The position numbers and the translations under genes are program-made. From assembly GCA_041494245.1 (NCBI GenBank), contig JBGQAK010000003.1, positions 196,184 through 260,183 of the forward strand: a stretch of 64,000 bases of DNA, given 5' to 3'. The DNA comes from RBG-13-68-16 sp041494245. Lineage in GTDB: Bacteria > Acidobacteriota > Thermoanaerobaculia > Thermoanaerobaculales > Thermoanaerobaculaceae. Below, in pieces: positions 8,565 through 15,653 of the stretch. Numbering within the stretch: the first letter of the stretch is position 1; each line of letters begins with the position of its first letter. Under the pieces are notes generated by a model that saw only the letters and a list, made by a program, of their open reading frames with translations, did no database searches and was not told the origin of the DNA.

Positions 8565-10326
8565 GGCCGAGCTTGACCCTGGCGAAGGCGACGGCGGAGC
8601 GGATCAGCTCCGCCGAAAGCCGGGCGGGGCCGGCCTTGCGCGGTGGTGTGAGCTCGCCTGCGAGAAAGCGGCGAAGAGCCTCGCTGCGGCGCATCTTCCC
8701 GCTCGACGTCCGTGGCAGGGTGCCGGGCTCGAGGAGCCGCACGGTGTGCGGCCTGACGCCGGTGTGCTCCAGGACGGCACGGCGGATCAACTCGATCGTG
8801 CCGGCGTCGCCGTCGTTGCGCGCGGCATCCCTCGCGCGCTCGGCGAGCACGAGGAGCTGCTCCTCATCCTCACCCTCGGGGACGAAGCCGAGCGCCACCG
8901 CGCAACCGTGCCGAAGCCCTTCGAGGTGGTCGAGGCACTCCTCGAACTCCTGCGGAACGTGGTTCGCGCCCCGGATGATGACGAGGTCCTTCTCCCTCCC
9001 GCACACGTACAGCTCGCCGTCGGCGACGAACCCGAGATCCCCGGTGTCGAGCCAGCCCTCGGCGACGGCGTCAGCCGTGGCCTCCGGCTGCCCGAAGTAG
9101 GCGGTCATCAGGGACGGCCCGCGCGCGAAGATCCGGCCCACCTTACGTTCGGGAAGGCGCCTCCCGGCCGCGCCGCGCACCTCCAGCTCGGCGCCCGGGA
9201 CCGGCGTCCCGACGGAAACGATCGCCCGTGTCCCCGGGACGGCCTCCCCGGTGGCCGCCAGCCGGGCCGGGTCCACGTTGAGCGCTTTCGGCGGCCGGTT
9301 CGGGGCCGAGAAGGTGACGGCGAGCGAGGCCTCGGCCAAGCCGTAGACGGGGCGCAGCGCCGAGGAGCGGAAGCCGAGCGGGGCGAAGCGCTGCGCGAAC
9401 GCCTGCAGGGTGGCGACCGAGATCGGCTCCGCCCCGCACACGGCGAGGCGCCAGCTCGAGAGATCGAGACCGACGACGTCCTCGTCCCGAACCCGCTTGG
9501 TGCTGAGCGCGTAGCCGAACGTGGGCGACACCGAGAGGGTGGCGCGGTGGCGCGCGATCGCCCGCAGCCAGAGCGCCGGACGAACCAGGAAATGCTCAGG
9601 GGGGATAAGGACGAGGGGGCCTGGGTAGTACACCGCGAGGAGAAGGCAGCCGATCAGGCCCATGTCGTGGTAGAGCGGCAGCCAGGACACCCCGAGCTGC
9701 GGGAAGCGCTCCTCGGGCGGCAGGAGCGACTTGAGGGCCGCCAGTTGCGCCGTCAGGTTGGCGTGCGAAAGCGCGATCGGCTTCGGGTCGGCGGTCGAGC
9801 CCGAGGAGAACTGGATCACCCCGAGGGAGCCGGGATCGACGGCGGCGTGGACCTCGCCGGTGCTCCCCTGGCCGATGTCTTCGAGCGTCGCACACCCAAG
9901 GCGCGGGCGCGACCGCTCGACCGCCTGACCGAGGAGCGTGCGTGTCCGGGCGTCAGCCAGCACGAGGCACGCGCCGGAGGCGCCGATCATCCTGGCCGTC
10001 GCGGCGTGGTACTCGGGCAGCCGTCCGAGGCGGAACGGCGGGTAGAGCGGGACGGGGACGGCACCGGCCAACAGCGCGCCGAAGTAGCCATCGAGGAACT
10101 CCGGGGAGGTCGGGAAGACGAGCGCGACCCGGTCGCCGGGGCGGACCCCCTTCCGCAGGAGAGCAGCGGCCGTCCGGCCGGCGCGGGCGCGGATCTCGGC
10201 GAACGGGAGAAACGTTTCCCGTTCGTGGAGGTCCACGAAGGTGATGCCGGACGGGGCCGCTGCCGCGGCCTCCAAGGCCTCGTTGATGGTGCGGTGCTCG
10301 GGGACGGGGAGCGGCGGGCCCTTCAT
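8554..10326 (-). CDS. Fatty acyl-AMP ligase (FAAL)
   Basis: This 590-residue adenylate-forming enzyme has the P-loop VIQFSSGSTADPKPIALSH, the YGLAEASLAVTFS motif, LDTGDLGFV and GREKDLVIIRGANHVPQEFE. That last motif is in the form typical of FAALs rather than acyl-CoA synthetases. The catalytic Lys is near the C-terminus in PRTSSGKMRRSEAL. FAALs activate long-chain fatty acids as acyl-adenylates and load them onto an acyl carrier protein. The carrier protein gene is directly upstream, overlapping by four bases. I infer that it supplies the fatty starter unit for the type III polyketide synthase. Confidence 0.9.
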   Translation of the reverse strand: MKGPPLPVPEHRTINEALEAAAAAPSGITFVDLHERETFLPFAEIRARAGRTAAALLRKGVRPGDRVALVFPTSPEFLDGYFGALLAGAVPVPLYPPFRLGRLPEYHAATARMIGASGACLVLADARTRTLLGQAVERSRPRLGCATLEDIGQGSTGEVHAAVDPGSLGVIQFSSGSTADPKPIALSHANLTAQLAALKSLLPPEERFPQLGVSWLPLYHDMGLIGCLLLAVYYPGPLVLIPPEHFLVRPALWLRAIARHRATLSVSPTFGYALSTKRVRDEDVVGLDLSSWRLAVCGAEPISVATLQAFAQRFAPLGFRSSALRPVYGLAEASLAVTFSAPNRPPKALNVDPARLAATGEAVPGTRAIVSVGTPVPGAELEVRGAAGRRLPERKVGRIFARGPSLMTAYFGQPEATADAVAEGWLDTGDLGFVADGELYVCGREKDLVIIRGANHVPQEFEECLDHLEGLRHGCAVALGFVPEGEDEEQLLVLAERARDAARNDGDAGTIELIRRAVLEHTGVRPHTVRLLEPGTLPRTSSGKMRRSEALRRFLAGELTPPRKAGPARLSAELIRSAVAFARVKLGRER

Positions 10327-10619
10327 CGCGGGACCTCCCGCTGTTCGTCGGCGGCGCCGTTCTCCGTGCGGTCCCCCCGCGCCCTTCGATCCACGAGGTC
10401 CACGAGGTCCCCAACCGTCACGACCGCACCCGCGTCCTCGTCGGAGAGCTTCACGCGGAACGTGTCCTCGAGCCCGACCGCCAGGACGATCGCGCCCATT
10501 GAGTCGACCCTGAGGTCCCGTGCCAGCTCGTGGTGCGGCTCCACGGGGTCCGTGATCTCGAGCTCGGTCGAGAGAATGCGGCGGATCTCGGCCAGAACAG
10601 CTGCCCTGACGTCAGACAT
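10323..10619 (-). CDS. Acyl carrier protein
   Basis: This 98-residue carrier protein has the 4'-phosphopantetheine attachment Ser in RVDSMGAIVLAVGLEDTF, followed by an acidic helix. I chose the ATG at 10619, which overlaps the methyltransferase end by 8 bases, rather than a longer frame that starts inside that gene. It lies between the ICMT-like methyltransferase and the FAAL. It probably carries the activated fatty acyl chain from the FAAL to the polyketide synthase. The C-terminal tail (RRARGDRTENG...) is a little longer than in housekeeping ACPs. Confidence 0.88.
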   Translation of the reverse strand: MSDVRAAVLAEIRRILSTELEITDPVEPHHELARDLRVDSMGAIVLAVGLEDTFRVKLSDEDAGAVVTVGDLVDLVDRRARGDRTENGAADEQREVPR

Positions 10620-11184
10620 GCCGCGCCCCCGGCAGGAACCGCGGCAGCGTGCCGAAAGCCCTCGCGTACGCCTCGCCCATGGCGCGCTCCTCGGCCGGGA
10701 TGCGAACGCCCAGGAGCACAAGGTTGGCGCCCACGAACACGATGGCGGAGAGCCACGCCCCGTGGATCAGCGGCACGGCGACCGCCTCGAGCATCACTGC
10801 GAAGTAGTTGGGGTGGCGCAGGTACCGGTAGGGGCCGTCCGTCAGGGGGCGCTCGCCCGGCACCACGATGATGCGCGTGTTCCATCTCCGGCCGAGGGTG
10901 GCGACCACCCACCAGCGCAGTGCCTGCGCGGCGACCGCCATGCCCAGGGCGGCGTAGCCGGCGGCGCCCGGGAACGTACGGTGCAGCGCGAGCACCTCGG
11001 CTGCGCACGCGAGCGGGAAGAGCGCGTGCACCACGACCATCACAGGGTAGTGGCCGCGACCGGTTTCCACACCACCCATGGTGAAGGCTCGCCGGGCGTT
11101 GCGATGCGCGATCAACAGTTCGACGAGTCTCTCGCCGTAGAGAGCAGCTAGAAACGTCAGGTACAGTGCGACCGACGTCACCAT
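10612..11184 (-). CDS. Isoprenylcysteine carboxyl methyltransferase-like membrane protein
   Basis: This 190-residue integral membrane protein has four to five hydrophobic segments and the ICMT signature GPYRYLRHPNYFAVMLE, followed by a conserved EERAMGEAY. Bacterial ICMT-like genes next to type III polyketide synthases (BpsB/YpbQ of Bacillus subtilis) methylate alkylpyrones or resorcinols at a ring oxygen. It overlaps the synthase gene by 7 bases and the carrier protein by 8. Ring O-methylation of the lipid product in the membrane is the likely role. No SAM-binding residues can be confirmed by eye beyond the signature. Confidence 0.87.
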   Translation of the reverse strand: MVTSVALYLTFLAALYGERLVELLIAHRNARRAFTMGGVETGRGHYPVMVVVHALFPLACAAEVLALHRTFPGAAGYAALGMAVAAQALRWWVVATLGRRWNTRIIVVPGERPLTDGPYRYLRHPNYFAVMLEAVAVPLIHGAWLSAIVFVGANLVLLGVRIPAEERAMGEAYARAFGTLPRFLPGARHV

Positions 11185-12260
11185 TGCAGCAGCACCAGCT
11201 CGGAGCAGAATCCCGGTCCCATCGCCATCAACAGGCCAAGATCCCCCTTCTTCGCGTCACCGGAGTCGAGCAGCTCCCCGAGCACGAAAAGCACAGATGC
11301 CGAGGAGAGGTTTCCCGTCTCACGCAGGGACCGCCACGAGCGATCGAGGGCGCCTGCAGGCAGTTCCAGCGTCTCCTCGAACGCCTGGAGCACCCTGGGC
11401 CCGCCCGTGTGGGCGATCCAGTGGCGGATGCGGGAGCGGTCGAGACCGTGCGCCGCCAGGAACGCCTCCACGTCCTGCCGAACGTGCTCGCGAACCACCT
11501 GTGGCACCTTGGCCGAAAGGACGATCTTGAAACCGGTGTCCACGATGTCCCACCCCATCACTCTTTCCGTGCCCGGGTAGAAGACCGAGTCGGTCGCGAG
11601 GATTCTGGGGCCTCGCCGGTTACGGGTGGTGTGATGAGCCCCGCCCGTACACAGCACGGCGGCCGCACCGTCGCCGAACAGCCCGGAGGAGATGATATTC
11701 GGGATCGAGAAATCCTCGCGCTGGAGCGTGAGCGAACACAGCTCCACCGAGAGCATGACCGCCACCCCGTCCGGGTAGGCGCGCAGGACGTCGGAAGCGC
11801 GCGCGATCCCGGCCACGCCACCTGCGCACCCGAGGCCGAACAGGGGCGAGCGCCGGACATCGGCTCGCAACTCCAGGCGGTTGACGAGCCGGGCGTCGAT
11901 GCTCGGGGTGGCGATCCCTGTAGTACTGACGAAGAAGAGGTGATCAACATCCTCGGGTGACAGATCGGCGCACCGGAGCGCCTCGCGCACCGCCGCCTCG
12001 CCGAGATCCACCGCGACCCTCGTCCACTCCTCGTTGCGGCGCGCGAAGGAGGTAAGGCTCTTGTAGGCCTCGATGGGGAGGGCCAGGTACCGCCCCGAGA
12101 CCTGCACCGCCCGGTGGAGCTCTTCGAGCCTTTCGACGTTGAAGTGGGCACCGCTCCAGGCCTCGCGGAACGCCGCGATGAGCGTCTCCTGGTCCGCGAA
12201 GTGCGGCGGCAGCGCCCGACCCACTGCACGGATGAGGGGATGCTTACCAGGCCTGGTCAA
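11178..12260 (-). CDS. Type III polyketide synthase (chalcone synthase-like)
   Basis: The catalytic triad is visible: Cys145 in LFGLGCAGGVAGIAR, His284 in HWIAHTGGPRV and Asn317 in RETGNLSSAS, with the terminal GxGFCSELVLLQW block. I chose a TTG start at 12260 (360 residues), preceded by a G-rich stretch. The frame is open to 12371, but the extra 37 residues do not resemble the family. These enzymes extend a starter with malonyl-CoA to resorcinols or pyrones in the cytoplasm. The linked FAAL and ACP suggest a long fatty acyl starter delivered on a carrier protein. It is the first gene of a five-gene operon with overlapping ends. Confidence 0.92.
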   Translation of the reverse strand: MTRPGKHPLIRAVGRALPPHFADQETLIAAFREAWSGAHFNVERLEELHRAVQVSGRYLALPIEAYKSLTSFARRNEEWTRVAVDLGEAAVREALRCADLSPEDVDHLFFVSTTGIATPSIDARLVNRLELRADVRRSPLFGLGCAGGVAGIARASDVLRAYPDGVAVMLSVELCSLTLQREDFSIPNIISSGLFGDGAAAVLCTGGAHHTTRNRRGPRILATDSVFYPGTERVMGWDIVDTGFKIVLSAKVPQVVREHVRQDVEAFLAAHGLDRSRIRHWIAHTGGPRVLQAFEETLELPAGALDRSWRSLRETGNLSSASVLFVLGELLDSGDAKKGDLGLLMAMGPGFCSELVLLQW

Positions 12261-12544
12261 CGCGGCCCCCGCGATGCGGCCGCCAGGGTCTGGCCAAGAA
12301 GCGACGCGCCAAACGTGCCAGTAGCGAGACAATCCTGCGTCGTTCGCCACCTCGTGTCGCGAAGATAGCAAGGCTGATCCACCAGAAGCACCGTCCCCAT
12401 TCTGGGAACCTTAGCACCGCAGGTGGCCTTCCCGCTTGACGCACCTGTACGTTTCGTCGCAGGTGAAGACGTGGCGGAAACGCTGCAATCTCGGGAACTG
12501 TGTTTACACGGGGAAGCCTCGTGCGCCCCCGCGCGTTGCGACGG

Positions 12545-13324
12545 CTACTCGAGGTGGGACTTGATCCGGGCGAGGCTGGCGCGGGCCAGGGCGCGGTAGT
12601 AGTCGTCCGTGACCCAACCGGTGGGCAGGGCGAGCCCCTTGTCGAGCTCGGCCTTGGCCTCGGCCCAGCGTTTGGCCGACGCGAACGTGATGCCGAGCTC
12701 CACGTGGTGCGGGATGACTTTCGGCTGGAGCTCGGTGGCACGGCGGAGATCGGCGATCGCCGCGTCGAGCGAGGCCGGCGGGAACTTCCCGTACAGAATC
12801 TGGGCGAAGCTCTTGAGGAACCAGCCGAGCTCGACCATCTCGCGGTTCCAGATGGCGAGGACGTGAAGGGCAACGTCGTCGTCCGGGTTGCACTGCAGCG
12901 CCTTCTCGGCCTCTGCCTTGACCTCCTTGGAGAGCTCGACCTTGCGCTTGCCGCCTTCGAAGAGCGCCAGCTTCCCGACGGCGACCGCGAGGTAGGCATG
13001 GCCCTTCGACTCCGAAGGGTTGAGGGCGACCGCCGTGCGGGCGAGCTTCTCGGCCTCGACGCACAGGCCCTTCTGTTGCCCCTGCTTTGAGAGAGTCGCC
13101 TCGTCGGCCAGCGCGCGCGCCAGCCTCCAGAGCGCCTCGTAGCTGTCCGGGGCCGCCTCGAGCGCGCTGCGGTAGGCCGCGATACCCGCCTCGAGGTCGA
13201 GCTTCTCCAACGCGGCGTCGCCCGCCGCGATCCTGGCAGCCGCCTCGGAAGGCTCGGCTCCGTCCGCCGCGAGGGCCGCGACGAGCAGTCCCACAACGGC
13301 AAGCCCGGCAACCGCTCTCGTCAT
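12545..13324 (-). CDS. Secreted TPR-repeat protein
   Basis: The protein has 259 residues from the ATG at 13324 (GAAGGTG upstream); a longer frame to 13387 lacks a sensible signal. A signal peptide (MTRAVAGLAVVGLLVAALAADGA) is followed by tetratricopeptide-like helical repeats. Examples are DLEAGIAAYRSALEAAPDSYEALWRLARAL near residue 45, then AEKLARTAVALNPSESKGHAYLAVAVGKLALF, and a third block AIADLRRATELQPKVIPHHVELGITF. It resembles the tetratricopeptide family that includes eukaryotic regulator-of-microtubule-dynamics proteins. A periplasmic scaffold role is plausible. Its substrate or partner is unknown. Confidence 0.75.
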   Translation of the reverse strand: MTRAVAGLAVVGLLVAALAADGAEPSEAAARIAAGDAALEKLDLEAGIAAYRSALEAAPDSYEALWRLARALADEATLSKQGQQKGLCVEAEKLARTAVALNPSESKGHAYLAVAVGKLALFEGGKRKVELSKEVKAEAEKALQCNPDDDVALHVLAIWNREMVELGWFLKSFAQILYGKFPPASLDAAIADLRRATELQPKVIPHHVELGITFASAKRWAEAKAELDKGLALPTGWVTDDYYRALARASLARIKSHLE

Positions 13325-13452
13325 CGCACCTTCCCCCATCCCGGCGCGGAGCGTAGCGTGGCCTCTTCCGCGCCGCAAGCGGCGCATGCGATCAGAAGTG
13401 CTGGCCGATCACGAGCTGGAGGCGCCTGGCGCCGCCCTCGGCGAACCCTCCG

Positions 13453-14106
13453 CTAGAAGCGGATGCCGAACGAGACCGGGATGAACCGCATGCTCTTGGA
13501 GGTGTTCACCCAGCTGTAGCGCGCCTCGAGGTAGAGCTGCGTCGTACACCCGATCCAGTACGTCACGCCGACGCCGAGGTTGTACCCGAACTTCGTCTCC
13601 GTCTGGGTGCCGACCACCGAGCTCACCGGGACCAGGCCGATGGAGCACTCCCCCGACCACGGGTTGCACCACGAGATGGAGTCGAAGCCGCCGGGGGTGC
13701 TGAGCGCTAGCTTGCGCCTGTAGGCACCGACGCCGCCGACCGCGTAGTACCCGAGCTTGTCGTCCACCTCCCGGCTCCAGATGGCGTTGGCGGTGAGCGA
13801 CCAGAGCTGCGCCTTGCCGTACAGGTAGGCGCTCTGACCGGGCGTCTCGGTTTCGACGGGCACGTTGGGGGCGCTGAAGTTGTTGTGGCTGAGCTCCAGC
13901 AGGACTCCGACCGGCCACTTGATCGGCTGGTAGGTGACGCCGGCCGTGAAGGAGGCCCCGCCCCCGAGCGTGTCCCCGGTCGCGCCGGTCGGGTTGGTGT
14001 AGTTGACCGCCACGTTGCCCGACCAGTCGCCGCGGCACTGGGCGAAGGCGGACCCGGAGACCGCCAGCGCCGCGATGATCAGCGCAACTACGAGCCGTGC
14101 CTTCAT
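13453..14106 (-). CDS. Outer-membrane beta-barrel protein
   Basis: This 217-residue protein has a textbook signal peptide (MKARLVVALIIAALAVSGSAFAQ). Alternating beta-strand segments follow (for example NVAVNYTNPTG, AKLGYYAVGGVGAYRRKL-like strands, TKFGYNLGVGVTYWIG, QLYLEARYSWV). It ends in SFGIRF, the aromatic C-terminus that targets barrels to the BAM complex. Three Cys residues lie in the middle. It resembles small OmpW/OmpA-like barrels without a periplasmic domain. The function is unknown; it is monocistronic, with the TPR gene following in the same direction. Confidence 0.75.
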   Translation of the reverse strand: MKARLVVALIIAALAVSGSAFAQCRGDWSGNVAVNYTNPTGATGDTLGGGASFTAGVTYQPIKWPVGVLLELSHNNFSAPNVPVETETPGQSAYLYGKAQLWSLTANAIWSREVDDKLGYYAVGGVGAYRRKLALSTPGGFDSISWCNPWSGECSIGLVPVSSVVGTQTETKFGYNLGVGVTYWIGCTTQLYLEARYSWVNTSKSMRFIPVSFGIRF

Positions 14107-14324
14107 CTGCCACCTCCACGGGCGTCCTGTGCTGCCGCCGCTAGTCTAGCCGATGCGCCGCCTCCTTCTCGTTCAGGGCGGTGGACCGGGACCGCCGATC
14201 CCGTAGAGCAGCGTGGGGGAGTGGCTTGTGCGTTCGCGCGCGCAGCGCTGGTATCATCGGTGACGGTGACGAGCGCAATGCTGCGGCCGATCACCAAACA
14301 GCCATCGTCCTCACGGAGGGAACC

Positions 14325-14798
14325 ATGAAAAGCTGCAGCACCCTGACAAGAACAGCACTGCTCACAATCCTGGCGTTGACGATCTTCGGTGTCGGCGTCG
14401 TGCTGGGCGACGAGAAACTGTCCAGGAAGGACGTGCCCTCGGCGGTCCTCGCCGCTTTCCAAAAAGCCTTTCCGCACGCAACGGTGAAGGGCTACGGAAG
14501 CGAGAAGGAAGGGGACAAGCTCTTCTACGAGATCGAAAGCCTCGAAGGGAAGATGACCCGCGACGTTCTCTACAGCCCGGACGGTACCGTCGTCGAGGTG
14601 GAAGAGAGCCTCGCCGAAGGCGAGTTGCCTCAGGCCGTGACGCAATCGGTCAAGCGGCAGTACCCTAATGCCGTCATCACAACGGCCGAGAGAACAACCC
14701 GCGGCACCATCGTCACGTACGATATCAGGGCCAAACAGGAAGGGAAGACGTTCAGCATCACGCTGGATTCAAACGGACAGGCACCAAAGCCCAAGTAG
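14325..14798 (+). CDS. PepSY-like periplasmic protein
   Basis: The protein has 157 residues from the ATG at 14325, with ACGGAGGGA 5-10 bases upstream. A signal peptide (MKSCSTLTRTALLTILALTIFGVGVVLG) is followed by two tandem PepSY-like units of roughly 60 residues. Each has the pattern DVPSAVLAAFQKAFPHATVKGY...FYEIE and LPQAVTQSVKRQYPNAVITTAE...VTYDI. The family is periplasmic and often thought to modulate proteases or ligand binding, without a defined reaction. It is transcribed divergently from the barrel gene at 13453-14106. Confidence 0.75.
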   Translation: MKSCSTLTRTALLTILALTIFGVGVVLGDEKLSRKDVPSAVLAAFQKAFPHATVKGYGSEKEGDKLFYEIESLEGKMTRDVLYSPDGTVVEVEESLAEGELPQAVTQSVKRQYPNAVITTAERTTRGTIVTYDIRAKQEGKTFSITLDSNGQAPKPK

Positions 14799-14872
14799 CA
14801 GTGCCCGATGTAGGTGACCGCCGGTGGGCGGTGGAAAGGCACGCCGAGCGTCGTCGGGAGGATGGCACCGGT

Positions 14873-15343
14873 TCAGGCGTCCGGGGCCTGCCTGAGCCGC
14901 TCGCGGTAGGTCGTGTAGTCGGGGAGCAGCCGTTCGTAGTCCGAGTCCATGAGGGGGGACGAAATCATGAAGTCGGCCGACGCCCGGTTGCACGCGACCG
15001 GGATGTTCCACACCACCGCGATCCGCAGGAGCGCCTTCACGTCGGGATCGTGCGGCTGCGGCTCGAGCGGGTCCCAGAAGAAGATCACGAAATCGATCGT
15101 CCCCTCCGCGATCTTGGCGCCGATCTGCTGGTCGCCGCCCAGGGGACCGCTCTGAAGCTTGGCGACGGGCGTCTTGAGCGCGCTTTCCAGGATCTTCCCG
15201 GTCGTGCCGGTGGCGAAGAGGTCGTGGTGGGCGAGGAGGTCGCGGTTGAAACGCGCCCATTCAAGGAGATCCTGCTTCTTGTTGTCGTGCGCGACCAGCG
15301 CAATCCGCTTCTTCGGCCCCATTGAGATGACCTGCATCTTCAT
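14873..15343 (-). CDS. mgsA: Methylglyoxal synthase
   Basis: The protein has 156 residues from the ATG at 15343, with AGGAGG upstream; the open frame continues to 15427 without a start that fits the family. Conserved motifs are all present: IALVAHDNKK, FATGTTG, the phosphate-binding SGPLGGDQQIG, the catalytic Asp region FVIFFWDPLEPQPHDPDVKALLR, and VACNRASADFM. It converts dihydroxyacetone phosphate to methylglyoxal in the cytoplasm, a bypass used when phosphate is short. It is a single gene. Confidence 0.94.
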   Translation of the reverse strand: MKMQVISMGPKKRIALVAHDNKKQDLLEWARFNRDLLAHHDLFATGTTGKILESALKTPVAKLQSGPLGGDQQIGAKIAEGTIDFVIFFWDPLEPQPHDPDVKALLRIAVVWNIPVACNRASADFMISSPLMDSDYERLLPDYTTYRERLRQAPDA

Positions 15344-15429
15344 GGTGTCTGCCTCCTGTCCGAGTCTAGCCGACCCACAGTCTTCTTCACCGCCCGTTCG
15401 TGGGAGATGGGCCGATCCTCCCTGCACGA

Positions 15430-15605
15430 ACGCCCATCCTGGTTCCCTCTCTCACGGGGAGAGGGTTAGGACGATGGGACGGCACGTCGCATGTGGATCA
15501 GGTGTTGGGCGCGCGTGCCGGCGCGCCGCGCCGGCCCCACATTGCTCTGCAGCGCCACAATTCCGGTTCCCACTCCCGGAGGGAGAGGGCGCGGCCGCGC
15601 GCCGC
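15430..15605. repeat. Intergenic palindromic repeats upstream of M28 peptidase
   Basis: A degenerate CCCTCTC...GAGAGGG palindrome (about 15443-15466), a GCGCGCCGCGCCGGCCCCACA element (15518-15538) and a second CCCTCTCCC-like copy (to about 15592) fill the gap. They are variants of the repeat families found throughout the window outside 24.3-48 kb. Confidence 0.55.
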
Positions 15606-15653
15606 AGCTTTACCCCGATATAATGCCCGTCATCGTGTTGGGAGGGAGGCTTC

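Noticed and set aside
8419..11151. Long open frame antisense to the FAAL, ACP and methyltransferase genes
   Set aside because: It covers three well-supported overlapping genes on the other strand, and its codons give Arg/Gly/Glu-rich sequence with no family resemblance. It is a by-product of high GC.
11178..12260. Could be FabH/KAS III instead of a type III polyketide synthase
   Set aside because: The Cys-His-Asn triad context (GCAGGVAG, HTGGPRV, GNLSSAS) and C-terminal GPGFCSELVLLQW block match chalcone-synthase-type enzymes, and the methyltransferase/FAAL neighbours fit.
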